From Megaleporinus macrocephalus (lineage: Eukaryota > Chordata > Actinopteri > Characiformes > Anostomidae), in assembly GCA_021613375.1 (NCBI GenBank), contig CM038715.1:43892496-43956495 (forward strand): 64,000 bases of DNA, given 5' to 3'. Below are positions 36,119-47,890 of the stretch, one piece after another (within the stretch, counting starts at the first letter, position 1; each line of letters begins with the position of its first letter). The translations under genes and the position numbers were made by a program. The notes below the pieces were generated by a model. The model did no database searches, was not told where the DNA came from, and saw nothing but the letters and a program-made list of their open reading frames with translations.

Positions 36119-36950
36119 CAAACACTAACTAACTTGGATTATCTACAGAGCTTCAGTAGCTTCATATTTCTATAAAAACAATTAACAGAAGATCCAGAAT
36201 CCCAAAGTAGGGTGAAGAAGAGAGGCGGGGCTAAAAGGCCTGTTGGCCTGTTTGTTTATATAACAGTGAAACCTGAGAAATAAGACCAGCACGATTCCTC
36301 TGAATAGAAATTAACTAATAATTATAAATAGCTATCAGTTTTTTGGCTTCCATTAATTATTATTGGATCCTCTCTGAAGGTCAGGAAGGCCTGGAGTGTT
36401 CCTCTGGACTGTTGGAGGCAGAGAAATATATATATCTGATCTGACTCTGTAACAAATCTAGTCTAATAATATCACAGAAATGCTCCTCGCACCACAAAAC
36501 ATATTGTACCCACATGGTAGCAGTTGCCACACAGTCCAATGTTATTTTAATACGATCAATTCATATTCATATATCAGCTCGGTATCTGGATCAGTCCATA
36601 GGTTTCATACTGGTATCAGAGAAAGATCAATTAATCAATATGACTAAACCACAGAGACATGAAAAAGTTTCTATATTTATAAAAAATAAACAATAAATTT
36701 GTAGATTTTTATTTATAGGAAGATTGTTTGGAACATGCAGAACATGAAGGAGGTTCTTTGAAGCACATAGTCATACGTATAATGCCAGACATGCTTAAGT
36801 GCCCGGTTACCGTGTCCTTAGTTCACCCTGGAAGCGAATTAGTGTATCAGATTAATCTAGCTAGAACCTCTTTTAGCATCACATACTTCAACACTTCAGC
36901 CCGAGCTACTAACTACTCAAGGACAAATTACTGTACCTGCAGGAGTGAAG
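36119..36950. other. Non-coding spacer
   Basis: AT-rich sequence with no exon or element recognised. Confidence 0.45.
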
Positions 36951-36954
36951 ATAA

Positions 36955-37146
36955 TGGTTCTAGATAGAACGGAACACCTAAATAACCATTTGCATGCTTA
37001 AAGGGTTCCTTGCATGCTGACAGGGTTCTCCAGATTAATATATGTATATACAAATAGGGTTCTGCTATTGTAAGCTTGACACTGTGCCAACAGCAGAACC
37101 CACCATACAAAGAACCAATTAAGCATGGGAGTGTTCACGGTTCTAG
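36955..37146. repeat. Hairpin-forming dispersed repeat, copy C
   Basis: GGGTTCCTTGCATGCTGACA, then the hairpin ATAGGGTTCTGCTATTG ... CCAACAGCAGAACCC (37054-37101). Same family as 20020-20102. Confidence 0.7.
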
Positions 37147-37149
37147 GCA

Positions 37150-38170
37150 CGGTGGTGCTTAAAAGTTTGTAAATTTGATCAAAAACATAATCAGATTTTC
37201 TTGCAAGACCTAAAAGAAGATAAACAGAACCAAATTATTAGACCTGATTATTAATTTATTGATGATGATCAGTGTTTATATCTGTGAGGGAAAAAGTGTG
37301 AGAACCTCCTGGAGTATCAGTTAACCTGGAGGTGAAATTAGAACCAGTCAGTGAGATGATAATCAGGTGTGAGTCGTGTTTCGTTGAAAGAACTGAAATC
37401 AAAGTCAGATCTTCAGAACACAAAGGGATCAGCACCTGGAGATCCTGAGGAACCTCAAAACACTAGCTGCTGATGCTCATCAGGCTGGAAGGGTTACAGA
37501 ACCATCTCTACAGAGTTTGGACTCCACAGCCAGACAGACTGTGTACAAATGGAGGAGATTCAGGACCCTCATTACACACCCAGTAGTGGTCCGACAACAA
37601 AGTCTGTGAGATCAAAAAGGAAGTTCTAAGCAGCTGAGATCTAAGGTCACTAAGTCACTTAGGTCACAGTGACGAATGTTAATGAGTCCACCATCAGGAG
37701 ATCACTGACCAACACTGGTGTAAATGACAGGAGGAACTTACTGACCTCCACTCAGAACATCACTGACCATCTGCAGTTTCATCAAGATCACACGGAGCCA
37801 GAAGGACACTAGAACAAGTCTGGAGAAATGAAAACACTGCGTTCCAGCATAAGAACCTGATCCAGTCTGTGAAACGTGGTGGTGGGAGTATCAGGTTTGG
37901 ACTGTTCTGCTGAAGGACATCTCACCATCACTGCTGGGTTAAGTTCTGAATGAGTTCTAAAGGAAAACATCAGTCCCTAACCCTGGATCTCAGGAGAACG
38001 TGGGTCCTACAGCAGAACAACCACCCTAAACACACAAGCGATTCTACTAAAGACCCTTAAAGAAGACCAGATCTTAATCCTGTAGAGATGCTGGAACTGA
38101 AGTGAGCAGCTCTTGTGAGGAAACCCACCAACATCCCAGAGCTGGAGCTGATCTGTTCAGAGTGAGAGGC
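37150..38170 (+). pseudogene. Decayed Tc1 transposon, transposase relic
   Basis: A Tc1-type transposase in broken frames. The best preserved blocks are near 37830-37890 (a KRGGGSIRFGLF-type stretch), 37995-38045 (RTWVLQQNNHPKHTSDST, the segment around the second catalytic Asp of the family, here changed to Asn), and 38070-38100 (PDLNPVEMLE, the third-acid region). Many stops are present. The left terminal part is near 37150-37400. The 18-bp minisatellite begins just past the coding end. Confidence 0.82.
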
Positions 38171-38172
38171 TG

Positions 38173-40388
38173 AGTCAGTGATAGAGGGAGAGTCAGTGAT
38201 ACAGGGAGAGTCAGTGATAGAGGGAGAGTCAGTGATAGAGAGAGAGTCAGTGATAGAGGGAGAGTCAGTGATAGAGGGAGAGTCAGTGATACAGGGAGAG
38301 TCAGTGATAGAGGGAGAGTCAGTGATAGAGAGAGAGTCAGTGATAGAGGGAGAGTCAGTGATAGAGGGAGAGTCAGTGATAGAGGGAGAGTCAGTGATAG
38401 AGGGAGAGTCAGTGATAGAGAGAGAGTCAGTGATAGAGGGAGAGTCAGTGATAGAGGGAGAGTCAGTGATAGAGAGAGAGTCAGTGATAGAGGGAGAGTC
38501 AGTGATAGAGGGAGAGTCAGTGATAGAGGGAGAGTCAGCGATAGAGAGAGAGTCAGCGATAGAGAGAGAGTCAGTGATAGAGGCAGAGTCAGTGATAGAG
38601 GGAGAGTCAGTGATAGAGGGAGAGTCAGTGATAGAGAGAGAGTCAGTGATAGATGGAGAGTCAGTGATAGAGGGAGAGTCAGTGATAGAGGGAGAGTCAG
38701 TGATAGAGGGAGAGTCAGTGATACAGGGAGAGTCAGTGATAGAGGGAGAGTCAGTGATATCAGGAGAGTCAGTGATAGAGGGAGAGTCAGTGATAGAGGG
38801 AGAGTCAGTGATAGAGGGAGAGTCAGTGATAGAGAGAGAGTCAGTGATAGAGGGAGAGTCAGTGATAGAGAGAGAGTCAGTGATAGAGAGAGAGTCAGTG
38901 ATAGAGGGAGAGTCAGTGATAGAGGGAGAGTCAGTGATAGAGAGAGAGTCAGTGATAGAGAGAGAGTCAGTGATAGATGGAGAGTCAGTGATAGAGGGAG
39001 AGTCAGTGATGGAGAGAGAGTCAGTGATAGATGGAGAATCTGTAATAGAGAGAGAGTCAGTGATAGAGAGAGAGTCAGTGATAAAGGGAGAGTCAGTGAT
39101 AGAGAGAGAGTCAGTGATAGAGGGAGAGTCAGTGATAGAGGGAGAGTCAGTGATAGAGAGAGAGTCAGTGATAGAGGGAGAGTCAGTGATAGATGGAGAA
39201 TCAGTGATAGAGAGAGAGTCAGTGATAGAGGGAGAGTCAGTGATAGAGGGAGAGTCAGTGATAGAGAGAGAGTCAGTGATAGAGGGAGAGTCAGTGATAA
39301 AGGGAGAGTCAGTGATAGAGAGAGAGTCAGTGATAGAGGGAGAGTCAGTGATAGAGGGAGAGTCAGTGATAGAGAGAGAGTCAGTGATAGAGGGAGAGTC
39401 AGTGATAGATGGAGAATCAGTAATAGAGAGAGAGTCAGTGATAGAGGGAGAGTCAGTGATAGAGAGAGAGTCAGTGATAGAGAGAGAGTCAGTGATAGAG
39501 AGAGAGTCAGTGATAGAGAGAGAGTCAGTGATGGAGGGAGAGTCAGTGATAGAGAGAGAGTCAGTGATAGAGAGAGAGTCAGTGATAGAGAGAGAGTCAG
39601 TAATAGAGAGAGAGTCAGTGATAGAGAGAGAGTCAGTGATAGAGGGAGAGTCAGTGATAGAGGGAGAGTCAGTGATAGAGGGAGAGTCAGTGATAGAGGG
39701 AGAGTCAGTGATAGAGAGAGAGTCAGTGATAGAGAGAGAGTCAGTGATAGAGGGAGAGTCAGTGATAGAGAGAGAGTCAGTGATAGAGAGAGAGTCAGTG
39801 ATAGAGAGAGAGTCAGTGATAGAGGGAGAGTCAGTGATAGAGAGAGAGTCAGTGATAGAGAGAGAGTCAGTGATAGAGGAAGAGTCAGTGATGGAGGGAG
39901 AGTCAGTGATAGAGAGAGAGTCAGTGATAGAGAGAGAGTCAGTGATAGAGAGAGAGTCAGTGATAGAGGGAGAGTCAGTGATAGAGGGAGAGTCAGTGAT
40001 AGAGAGAGAGTCAGTGATAGAGAGAGAGTCAGTGATAGAGGGAGAGTCAGTGATAGAGGGAGAGTCAGTGATAGAGGGAGAGTCAGTGATAGAGAGAGAG
40101 TCAGTGATAGAGGGAGAGTCAGTGATAGATGGAGAATCAGTAATAGAGAGAGAGTCAGTGATAGAGGGAGAGTCAGTGATAGAGGGAGAGTCAGTGATAG
40201 AGAGTCAGTGATAGAGGGAGAGTCAGTGATAGAGAGAGAGTCAGTGATAGAGAGAGAGTCAGTGATAGAGAGAGAGTCAGTTATAGAGGGAGAGTCAGTG
40301 ATAGAGGGAGAGTCAGTGATAGAGGGAGAGTCAGTGATAGAGGGAGAGTCAGTGATAGAGAGAGAGTCAGTGATAGAGGGAGAGTCAG
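38173..40388 (+). repeat. 18-bp minisatellite (about 123 copies)
   Basis: Tandem GAGTCAGTGATAGAGGGA units with GGGA/GAGA alternation and rarer variants. The unit length is six codons, so a 677-codon frame (GESVIE/RESVIE repeats) stays open. There is no start context, no flanking exon signal and a repetitive product, so this is not called a gene. A 6- or 12-nt shortening near 40200 separates a second, shorter frame. Confidence 0.96.
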
Positions 40389-40479
40389 ATCATCTTCAGC
40401 AGTAAGTAAACTAATGTAATATTTGTTAGGTATTTATTTCAGTGGCTTTATCGACTCTGCAGTCTGTAGCATTTCAGTA

Positions 40480-42865
40480 ATTAGTCAAGTCAAGTCAAGT
40501 GGGTTTTTATTGTCATTGCAACTACATACAGAGTACACAGTGAAACGAAACAACGTTCCTCCAGGACCATGGAGCAACATAGACAGTGCATACAGACACA
40601 AGTGCAACACAAACAAACAAGTACGGACAGACAACACAACACAACACAGTACAGACACAACACAACACAGTACAGACAGAGAATAATAAATAATTGCTGG
40701 TTGTGTGCAAATTGTGCAATGTGTAATAAATAGAGTCCAGTGAGGTAGTAAAGTTGTTAGTGCAATGCTTTGTGCAAAATGCTTCCCTTTTTTTATCTGG
40801 GGTAAATGGTTGGAGAAAGATATCAGTTCAGACGTTGAGTTGTGTTAAGAAGTCTGAAGTCTTGGGGGAAGAAGCTGTTGCAGAGTCTGGTCGTGTTGGA
40901 CCGGACGCTGCGGTACCTTCTTCCTGATGGCAGGAGGGAGAACAGTCTGTGTGAAGGGTGGGTGGGGTCATCCACAATGCTGGTTGCTTTGCGGATGCAG
41001 CGGGTGGTGTAAATGTCCAAGACGGAGGGGAGAGAGACTCCGATGATCCTCTCAGCTGTCCTCACAATGCGTTGGAGGGACTTGCGGTCAGAGGCTGTGC
41101 AGGTCCCAAACCAAGCAGTGATGCAGCTGCTTAGGATGCTCTCTATGGTTCCCCTATAGAAGAGGGTGAGGATGGGTGGAGGGAGACGGGCCTTTCTCAG
41201 CTTCCGGAGGAAGTAGAGACGCTGCTGGGCTTTCTTGGCTGTAGAGCTGGTGTTCAGGGACCAGGTGAGGTTCTCCGCTAGGTGGACACCAAGGAACTTG
41301 GTGCTCTTAACGATCTCCACAGAGGAGCCGTTGATGTTAAGCGGAGAGTGGTCCGGTCTTGATTTCCTGAAGTCAACAACCATTTCCTTGGTCTTCTCTA
41401 CATTCCAGTGAAGGTTGTTGACTGTACACCAGTCTGTCAGCTGCTGTACCTCCTCCCTGTATGCTGACTCGTCGCCTTTGCTGATGAGACCCAGCACAGT
41501 TGTATCATCGGCGAACTTTATGATGCTGTTAGAACTGTGTTTCGCAACACAGTCATGAGTCAGCAGGGTGAACAACAGAGGACTCAGTACACTGCCCTGG
41601 GGTGCCCCAGTGTTCATGGTGATGGTGCTGGAGCTGCTGTTCCCGAACCGGACTAACTGGGGCCTCCCTATCAGGAAGTCCAGGATCCAGTTGCACAGGG
41701 GGGTGTTGAGGCCCAGCAGGCTTAACTTCCTGGTGAGATTCTGTGGGATGATGGTGTTGAATGCTGAACTGAAGTCTATGAACAGCATTCTGACGTAGGT
41801 GTCCTTCTTCTCCAGGTGGGTAAGGGAGAGGTGAAGGGTGGTGGTGATGGCATCGTCCGTGGAGCGGTTGGGACGATATGCAAATTGCAAGGGGTCCAAT
41901 GAAGAGGGCAGTTGGGTTTTGATGTTCCTCATGACTAGCCTCTCGAAGCACTTCATGATGATGGGCGTGAGAGCTACGGGACGGTAGTCATTGAGGCAGG
42001 ACACCGTGGACTTCTTCGGCACGGGGATGATGGTGGTGGTCTTGAGGCACGTTGGGACAGTGGAGCTGCGCAGGGAGACGTTGAAGATGTCCGTGAGAAC
42101 ATCTGTCAGCTGGTCTGCACACTCTCTGAGCACTCTGCCAGGGATGTTGTCTGGTCCTGCAGCTTTCCGTGGGTTGACTCTGCGCAGAGTTTTCCTCACG
42201 TCCACTGCAGTCAGGCACAGCGCCTGCTCGTCTGGCTTGGGTGTGATCTTGCTCACCAACGTGTTGTTCTGAGCCTCAAACCGTGCATAAAAGTCGTTTA
42301 GGGCATCGGGGAGGAAGGCATCACTGTCACAGGACGGTGGCATTGTCCTGTAGTGTGTGATTTCCTGGATGCCCTGCCACATGCGCTGCGTGTCACCCGT
42401 GTCCTGGAAGTGGTTGTGGATCCTCTGGGCGTGAGCGCGCTTTGCCTCTCGGATGGCTCGTGACAATTTGGCTCTTGCTTTCCTTAGGGCCGCCTTGTCA
42501 CCCACTCTGAAGGCCGAGTCGCGGGTCCTCAGTAGCGCACGCACCTCAGGAGTCATCCACGGCTTCTGGTTTGGGCGTATGGTGATGGTCTTGGAGACAG
42601 TGACATCATCAATACACTTGCTGATGTAGCCAGTGACTGATGCTGTGTACTCCTCCAAGTTAACAGAGTCGCCTTCAGTCGCAGCCTCCCTGAACACGTC
42701 CTATGCAGTGCACTCAATCAGTCCTGAAGGGCAGAGATGCTCCTGCCGGCCAGGTTTTCAGCTGCTTCTGAACTGGTCTGGAGCGTCTGATGAGGGGTGT
42801 GTAAGCTGGAGTCAGATACACAGACATGTGGTCCGAGAACGCGAGGTGGGGGCGGGGCTCCGCCC
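40480..42865 (-). mobile_element. L2-clade LINE, copy 3, with intact RT frame
   Basis: A minus-strand LINE with its 3' end at about 40480-40520, where the tail is a run of the 5-nt repeat CTTGA (TCAAG on the plus strand). The 3' UTR runs to 40822, then a 624-codon frame. Upstream to about 42865 there is a frame-shifted remnant of the endonuclease C-terminus (a [20 protein letters not shown] stretch, then stops), so the element is 5'-truncated. It belongs to a different subfamily from the two copies at 3.6 and 7.5 kb. Confidence 0.9.
40823..42697 (-). CDS. L2 LINE reverse transcriptase, 624 codons open
   Basis: Frame order: a linker with [16 protein letters not shown] (about 45-60), [19 protein letters not shown] (about 176), the RT start [39 protein letters not shown], the catalytic [25 protein letters not shown] and a C-terminal region ending [10 protein letters not shown]. 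Both catalytic aspartates are present and the RT frame has no stop, which points to a young insertion. The first Met is probably internal to the ancestral protein, since the endonuclease half is lost or frame-shifted upstream. It is transposon-derived. Confidence 0.9.
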   Translation of the reverse strand: MFREAATEGDSVNLEEYTASVTGYISKCIDDVTVSKTITIRPNQKPWMTPEVRALLRTRDSAFRVGDKAALRKARAKLSRAIREAKRAHAQRIHNHFQDTGDTQRMWQGIQEITHYRTMPPSCDSDAFLPDALNDFYARFEAQNNTLVSKITPKPDEQALCLTAVDVRKTLRRVNPRKAAGPDNIPGRVLRECADQLTDVLTDIFNVSLRSSTVPTCLKTTTIIPVPKKSTVSCLNDYRPVALTPIIMKCFERLVMRNIKTQLPSSLDPLQFAYRPNRSTDDAITTTLHLSLTHLEKKDTYVRMLFIDFSSAFNTIIPQNLTRKLSLLGLNTPLCNWILDFLIGRPQLVRFGNSSSSTITMNTGAPQGSVLSPLLFTLLTHDCVAKHSSNSIIKFADDTTVLGLISKGDESAYREEVQQLTDWCTVNNLHWNVEKTKEMVVDFRKSRPDHSPLNINGSSVEIVKSTKFLGVHLAENLTWSLNTSSTAKKAQQRLYFLRKLRKARLPPPILTLFYRGTIESILSSCITAWFGTCTASDRKSLQRIVRTAERIIGVSLPSVLDIYTTRCIRKATSIVDDPTHPSHRLFSLLPSGRRYRSVRSNTTRLCNSFFPQDFRLLNTTQRLN

Positions 42866-43175
42866 GGTACCATCAGTATATTAAACATTAGACAAAAAAT
42901 TTTATTAGATATATATTAGCGTTTGTAACAAATAATTAATATATTCTCCAAAAAATTATTACAATTAATATTAAAATTAAATTTCATATACTGATGGTCC
43001 TCAAGAGAGTAATAAGCGTCACTTAATTAACTAACTAGGTAATAATAACTAGCACACTGATTCAGAGATTATTACATAGTTTACTACTGTGTTATTAATG
43101 GTCTATAAACAAATGTGTGCAGGCAACTTTACAGTAAGAACAATAAATAATAATGATTAATAATATAGTAATACA
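42866..43175. other. AT-rich spacer with an inverted repeat
   Basis: ACCATCAGTATAT at 42869-42881 is inverted as ATATACTGATGGT at about 42987-42999, with AT-rich sequence between; this may be a small palindromic element next to the LINE 5' end. The rest is AT-rich. Confidence 0.4.
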
Positions 43176-43177
43176 TC

Positions 43178-43362
43178 ATATACCTTTAATAACACATTAG
43201 TAAAATTATAGACATTTAATAACATATTAGTAAAATTATATACCTTTAATAACATACCAGTAAAATTATAAATCTTTAATAACATATCAGTAAAATTATA
43301 TACCTTTAATAACACATTAGTAAAATTATATACCTTTAATAACATGCCAGTAAAATTATATA
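43178..43362. repeat. 30-bp minisatellite, left part
   Basis: Units of TACCTTTAATAACATATCAG plus TAAAATTATA, about six copies. The same array resumes after the LINE at 44730. Confidence 0.9.
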
Positions 43363-44729
43363 TCGTGGGAATCGTGGGCTCTGCATGGAAGTGGTTTGAG
43401 TCCTATCTAGAGGGGCGGTCTTACCAGGTAACATGGAGAGGGTCTACATCTGCTCCTTGCAGGCTCCTTACTGGTGTCCCTCAAGGCTCAGTGCTAGGTC
43501 CTCTCCTCTTTTCACTCTACACCCGTTCTCTTGGTGATGTAATTACCTCTCATGGTTTCTCTTACCACTGCTATGCTGATGACACTCAACTAATGCTTTC
43601 CTTCCCACCGTCTGATACTCAGGTTTGCAGTCGTATCTCTGCATGTCTGACCGACGTCTCTTCATGGATGACAGCTCATCATCTGAAGCTCAATCCCAGC
43701 AAGACTGAGCTGCTGTTCATCCCTGGAACTACAGGTCCTCAGCAGGATCTTGCCATCTCATTCGAGAACTCTTTGATTGTTCCGTCTAAAGATGCAAGAA
43801 ACCTTGTTGTGACTCTGGATGACCAGTTATCGTTCTCAGCCCAGATTACGAACCTGACTCGGTCATGCAGATACATTCTCCACAACATCAGACGCATCCG
43901 ACCCTTCCTCTCTCAGGAGGCCTCCCAGGTGCTCGTCCAGTCTCTTGTCATTTCAAGGCTGGACTACTGCAACTTGCTCCTGGCTGGTCTTCCTCTGCAG
44001 ACCATCAGGACCTTCAACTGATCCAGAATGCAGCAGTCTTCAATCTTCCCAAGTTCACTCATGTCACTCCACTGTTGCGCTCCCTTCACTGGCTTCCTGT
44101 AGCTGCTCACATTCAGTTTAAAGTTCTGATGCCTACAAAGCTGAGAATGGAGCAGCTCCTCCTGACCTTATGGCAATGGTCAAAAGTCGAACCGCACCTC
44201 GAGCCCTTCGGGCTTCAAGTACGGCTCGGCTTGACCCGCCATCACTTAAGATTCATGGAAGACATGCAACAAAACGCTTCTCTGTCCTGGAACCCAGATG
44301 GTGGAACGAACTTCCACTGGCTGTCCGAACAGCGAACTCTCTCGTGGTCTTCAAACGCAGACTGAAGACCACCGTCTCTTTGTAAAGCACTTATAATCAC
44401 TAATCTACTAAAGTACTGGTATAAACTGTAATTGCACTTTATCTTCTAGGAGCTCTGGCTAAGCACTGATACTGTATGTAGTCTTGTATTTGTTCTCTTC
44501 TCTGTAGGTGTTCCAGTCTGGCTAGGTATTGCGTTGTCTTGTTTCTAGGTATCAGCACTGGCCCTGTGTTTATGGCAGTGTTTGAGTATAAGAGTAGTTT
44601 GGACTTAATCCTGTTGTACTAGATAGAGATTCATACTCGAACCAACACTAAGCACTTCTGTAAGTTGCTCTGGATAAGAGCGTCTGCTAAATGTCGTAAA
44701 TGTAACGTAAATGTAAATGTAAATGTAAA
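43363..44729 (+). mobile_element. 5'-truncated L2-type LINE inserted in the 30-bp minisatellite
   Basis: A plus-strand LINE carrying the second half of a reverse transcriptase: GVPQGSVLGPLLFSLYTRSL, the catalytic YADDTQLMLSFPP, and HHLKLNPSKTELLFIPG. The frame is open over 43344-44021 and is then broken by a deletion and frameshift; similarity continues to about 44385. The 3' tail has the stem-loop TGCTCTGGATAAGAGCG (44666-44682) and ends in a run of AAATGT, the UnaL2-type tail. A shorter relative lies at 26369-26990. It is inactive. Confidence 0.88.
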
Positions 44730-44935
44730 TACCTTTAATAACATATTAGTAAAATTATATACCTTTAATAACTTACCAGCAAAATTATAAACCTTTAATA
44801 ACATATCAGTAAAATTATATACCTTTAATAACATATCAGTAAAATTATATACCTTTAATAACATATCAGTAAAATTATAGACCTTTAATAACATATTAGT
44901 AAAACTATAGACCTTTAATAATATATCAGTAGACG
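44730..44935. repeat. 30-bp minisatellite, right part
   Basis: About seven units of the same array as 43178-43362, split by the LINE insertion. Confidence 0.9.
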
Positions 44936-45460
44936 AGTGTGCTAGTGATCATTACCATCAGTGGTTAATGTAGTGATGCTTATTACTCTCTGAGTATCAG
45001 TGTATGTACTCTTATTGTAAAGTGAAACCAAAATATTAATTGTTATAACAAATTTATGGGAGATTATTTTACAGATTTGTTAAACGTGTTAACATATGTT
45101 TAGTAACACTTTCTATTTTAAGTAATAATTAATAATCTACAATTAATACATTGACCAACAAGAAACTTTACAATAATATCATCATAACAAAACTACCATG
45201 TGACTCACAGGAGAATTAAAAACCAGAATTTAATGAAACAAAGTTTTATTCTAGGATTTTCTTTTTATTAAATAAAATGTATAAATGTTTTCTTTATTAT
45301 TTGTTATGATGATGAAGGTTTGTTCAGCACTGTGGTCTGTGGTTATGGTTGCTATGTTAGTTAGTCTGTTTCCTCCAGAGGAACTAACGGACCCCTTTAC
45401 CATGTAGTTAGTAACTATCCGTATTCCCGAGTACCCCCAACGAAGTAATCAATAAAGAAC
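44936..45460. other. AT-rich non-coding spacer
   Basis: No exon or element recognised. Confidence 0.45.
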
Positions 45461-45469
45461 AGAAAGTGA

Positions 45470-45960
45470 ACTGCTGGGCCCCGGCCCCCCGGCCACCAGG
45501 GTAGTGAGCGGGCACCGCTCGGGCCAACGGGTCAGACATGCCAGCCCACGCCAGCCAGCGACCACAGTCAGCCATTCTCTGGTGTCCAGCGGCGGCGAAC
45601 GACGGCCCCCTCTGCTCCACTGCCGGCCCATGTGTGGACGTCCATCATCTGAAGTGCTCCGTGCACTCTCTGCTACCACCCAGAGCTCCGCGGGGGGAAT
45701 CTGCTGCGCTGCTCCAGTTGTCCTATTATAGCCTTGCCTGCCTGCTTGGAATAAGACGCTGTGGGGACCTGACACAGGAGCCTTTTGGAAACGGGCTCGG
45801 TTGCTAAGGGCGGACGACCATCTGCCCACTGCCCTGACCTTCCTGCCTGGGAGGTGAGCGCTCGCAGACAGTAAAAGCTCTCTAGTTCCGTCCCATGTTC
45901 TCACTGCTGACACAGCCCGCCCGGGACAGCGCTATCTCACAGGGGACTTTCCCCGCAGTG
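45470..45960 (+). promoter_or_regulatory. GC-rich island, possible 5' non-coding exon of the C10orf71 homologue
   Basis: A CpG- and GC-rich stretch surrounded by AT-rich DNA. It contains a plausible plus-strand donor GGGAG|GTGAGCG at about 45850-45857. It lies 5.4 kb upstream of the splice acceptor of the large coding exon at 51260, so it could hold the first non-coding exon. Frames across it on both strands show no recognisable domain. Confidence 0.35.
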
Positions 45961-46540
45961 GGACACACAGATACGGGCAGGTGTTAGGTTCTGAGGGTTC
46001 TAAAGACCCTATGTTGACTCCACACCCTCGAACAAGGGAGCCCAAACGGTTCTTTGAGCAGTGTCTGAGAGGAACTGTTGTTGACCCGGGGTTGAAAGAG
46101 TGTGGAGAACCTTGATGACCTTTTTATAAGATGTCCTCAAGGGGTCCTAGTGGAATGTCTACATTATGTGTATAATATATAAACCTTAAAAAGGTTCCTC
46201 ATGTACAGAGGTTCTCTACAGCACTGTCCACTGAAAGATTCCTAGGGAACCTAAAGTGGTTCTGCATCAGGAATGTTTGTCAGCCTGTAGTTTTGGTACT
46301 GTATGGCTTGATAAAGAATCAAAGGAGACTTTATTTCAGTTAGTCCACAGGACCCTTTCCCATCCGGGAACCCTACAAGCCCTTTTTTGGGACTTTGGGT
46401 TCCTTTACGGTTCTAAACGTTCTTTACTTCACTGGTTGGCAGATAGTTGGGAGGTGGATTTATTGGCAATAAGAATTTCTGGACTAGGACTGAGAACCTA
46501 GTCCTGGACTGCACTTACGTTTGAACAGAGATTCTTTATG
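45961..46540. other. Dispersed repeat debris
   Basis: Short GGTTCT-type repeat fragments and no exon. Confidence 0.4.
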
Positions 46541-46544
46541 GTTC

Positions 46545-46778
46545 TAAGCATGTACACTTTTAAAATAACTTGAAATGGAGAACATGGTTCGATGTTGAAC
46601 CATGAACACTTAAAGAACCCTTTGCATTCTTATAGGGTTCCTTGCATCATCAAATGGTTCTTCAGACAGATGGAGAATATAATAGTGTTATGTGTTTTTT
46701 ATAGCACCAAAAAGGGTTCTGCTATAGATATGATGATGCTATAGATTGCTCTTCTAACAATAGAAGAACCCTTTTTGT

Positions 46779-46782
<4 letters not shown>
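46545..46782. repeat. Hairpin-forming dispersed repeat, copy D, left part
   Basis: Contains GAACCCTTTGCATTC, TAGGGTTCCTTGCATCATCA and the hairpin CACCAAAAAGGGTTCTGCTA ... AATAGAAGAACCCTTTTT. It is interrupted by the GATA array; the right part resumes at about 47413-47485. Confidence 0.75.
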
Positions 46783-46851
<69 letters not shown>

Positions 46852-46863
46852 GGAATAAGGATT

Positions 46864-46923
<60 letters not shown>

Positions 46924-46935
46924 GGAATAAGGATT

Positions 46936-46999
<64 letters not shown>

Positions 47000-47014
47000 G
47001 GAATAAGGATTATT

Positions 47015-47099
<85 letters not shown>

Positions 47100-47111
47100 G
47101 GAATAAGGATT

Positions 47112-47203
<92 letters not shown>

Positions 47204-47215
47204 GGATTAAGGGTT

Positions 47216-47277
<62 letters not shown>

Positions 47278-47294
47278 GGATAGATACATAGATG

Positions 47295-47327
<33 letters not shown>

Positions 47328-47342
47328 GGAATAAGGATTATT

Positions 47343-47412
<70 letters not shown>
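46783..47412. repeat. (GATA)n array, about 630 bp, with a recurrent interruption
   Basis: GATA tetranucleotide runs of 40-110 bp separated by GGGAATAAGGATTAT or close variants, which recur at about 46851, 46923, 46999, 47099, 47203 and 47327. The interruption plus run behaves as a compound repeat. It lies inside copy D of the hairpin repeat. Confidence 0.97.
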
Positions 47413-47413
<1 letters not shown>

Positions 47414-47890
47414 CTGCTCAGAAGGTTCTATATAGAGCCACCAATGCAAAGAATGGTGTTCATGGTTCTACACAGAACCACTTTCTTTATTGCAGAACCT
47501 CTTGAAGAAGAACCACAGTTTACTTGTCGTCTGATCAGTGGAGAGAGACTCGGTTCCTGTGTCTGAACTTTGCCTGGTGATGGATCTGCTGACTTGTGGA
47601 AGGTGTGAGAGAAAGAAGAGCAGACGGTTACTGTAAGAAATACACCAGTCCTGAAATAGAGCAGCGTAAATAACACGCCGGGTACAGTAGCGCTGGAGCA
47701 AAGACCCACCGGCTGCACAGCTGGAGGAGTTCAAATCAAAGTTCCCAGAAAATAAAAAGAAGAAACAATTAAGACCAATCAGAGCTAACGAGCCGGCGGC
47801 TGGGCCGTAGAGCAGGCTAGAGCTGACCAGGCCTAACCTCTCAGTGTAATCAGATCCCTCTCGCCTCTGGTTCTGCTCTTCAGGTTGCGT
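47413..47890. other. Right part of hairpin repeat D and spacer
   Basis: GGTTCTATATAGAGCCACCA at 47424 and TGGTTCTACACAGAACCA at about 47463 continue the repeat broken by the GATA array. Beyond 47500 nothing is recognised. Confidence 0.5.

Noticed and set aside
38178..40211. 677-codon plus-strand frame as a repetitive protein gene
   Set aside because: It is the 18-bp minisatellite; the unit length is a multiple of three, there is no start context and no exon signals.
45408..45913. Protein-coding exon in the GC-rich island
   Set aside because: Open frames occur on both strands, as expected for GC-rich DNA, and none shows a domain or splice-framed exon.
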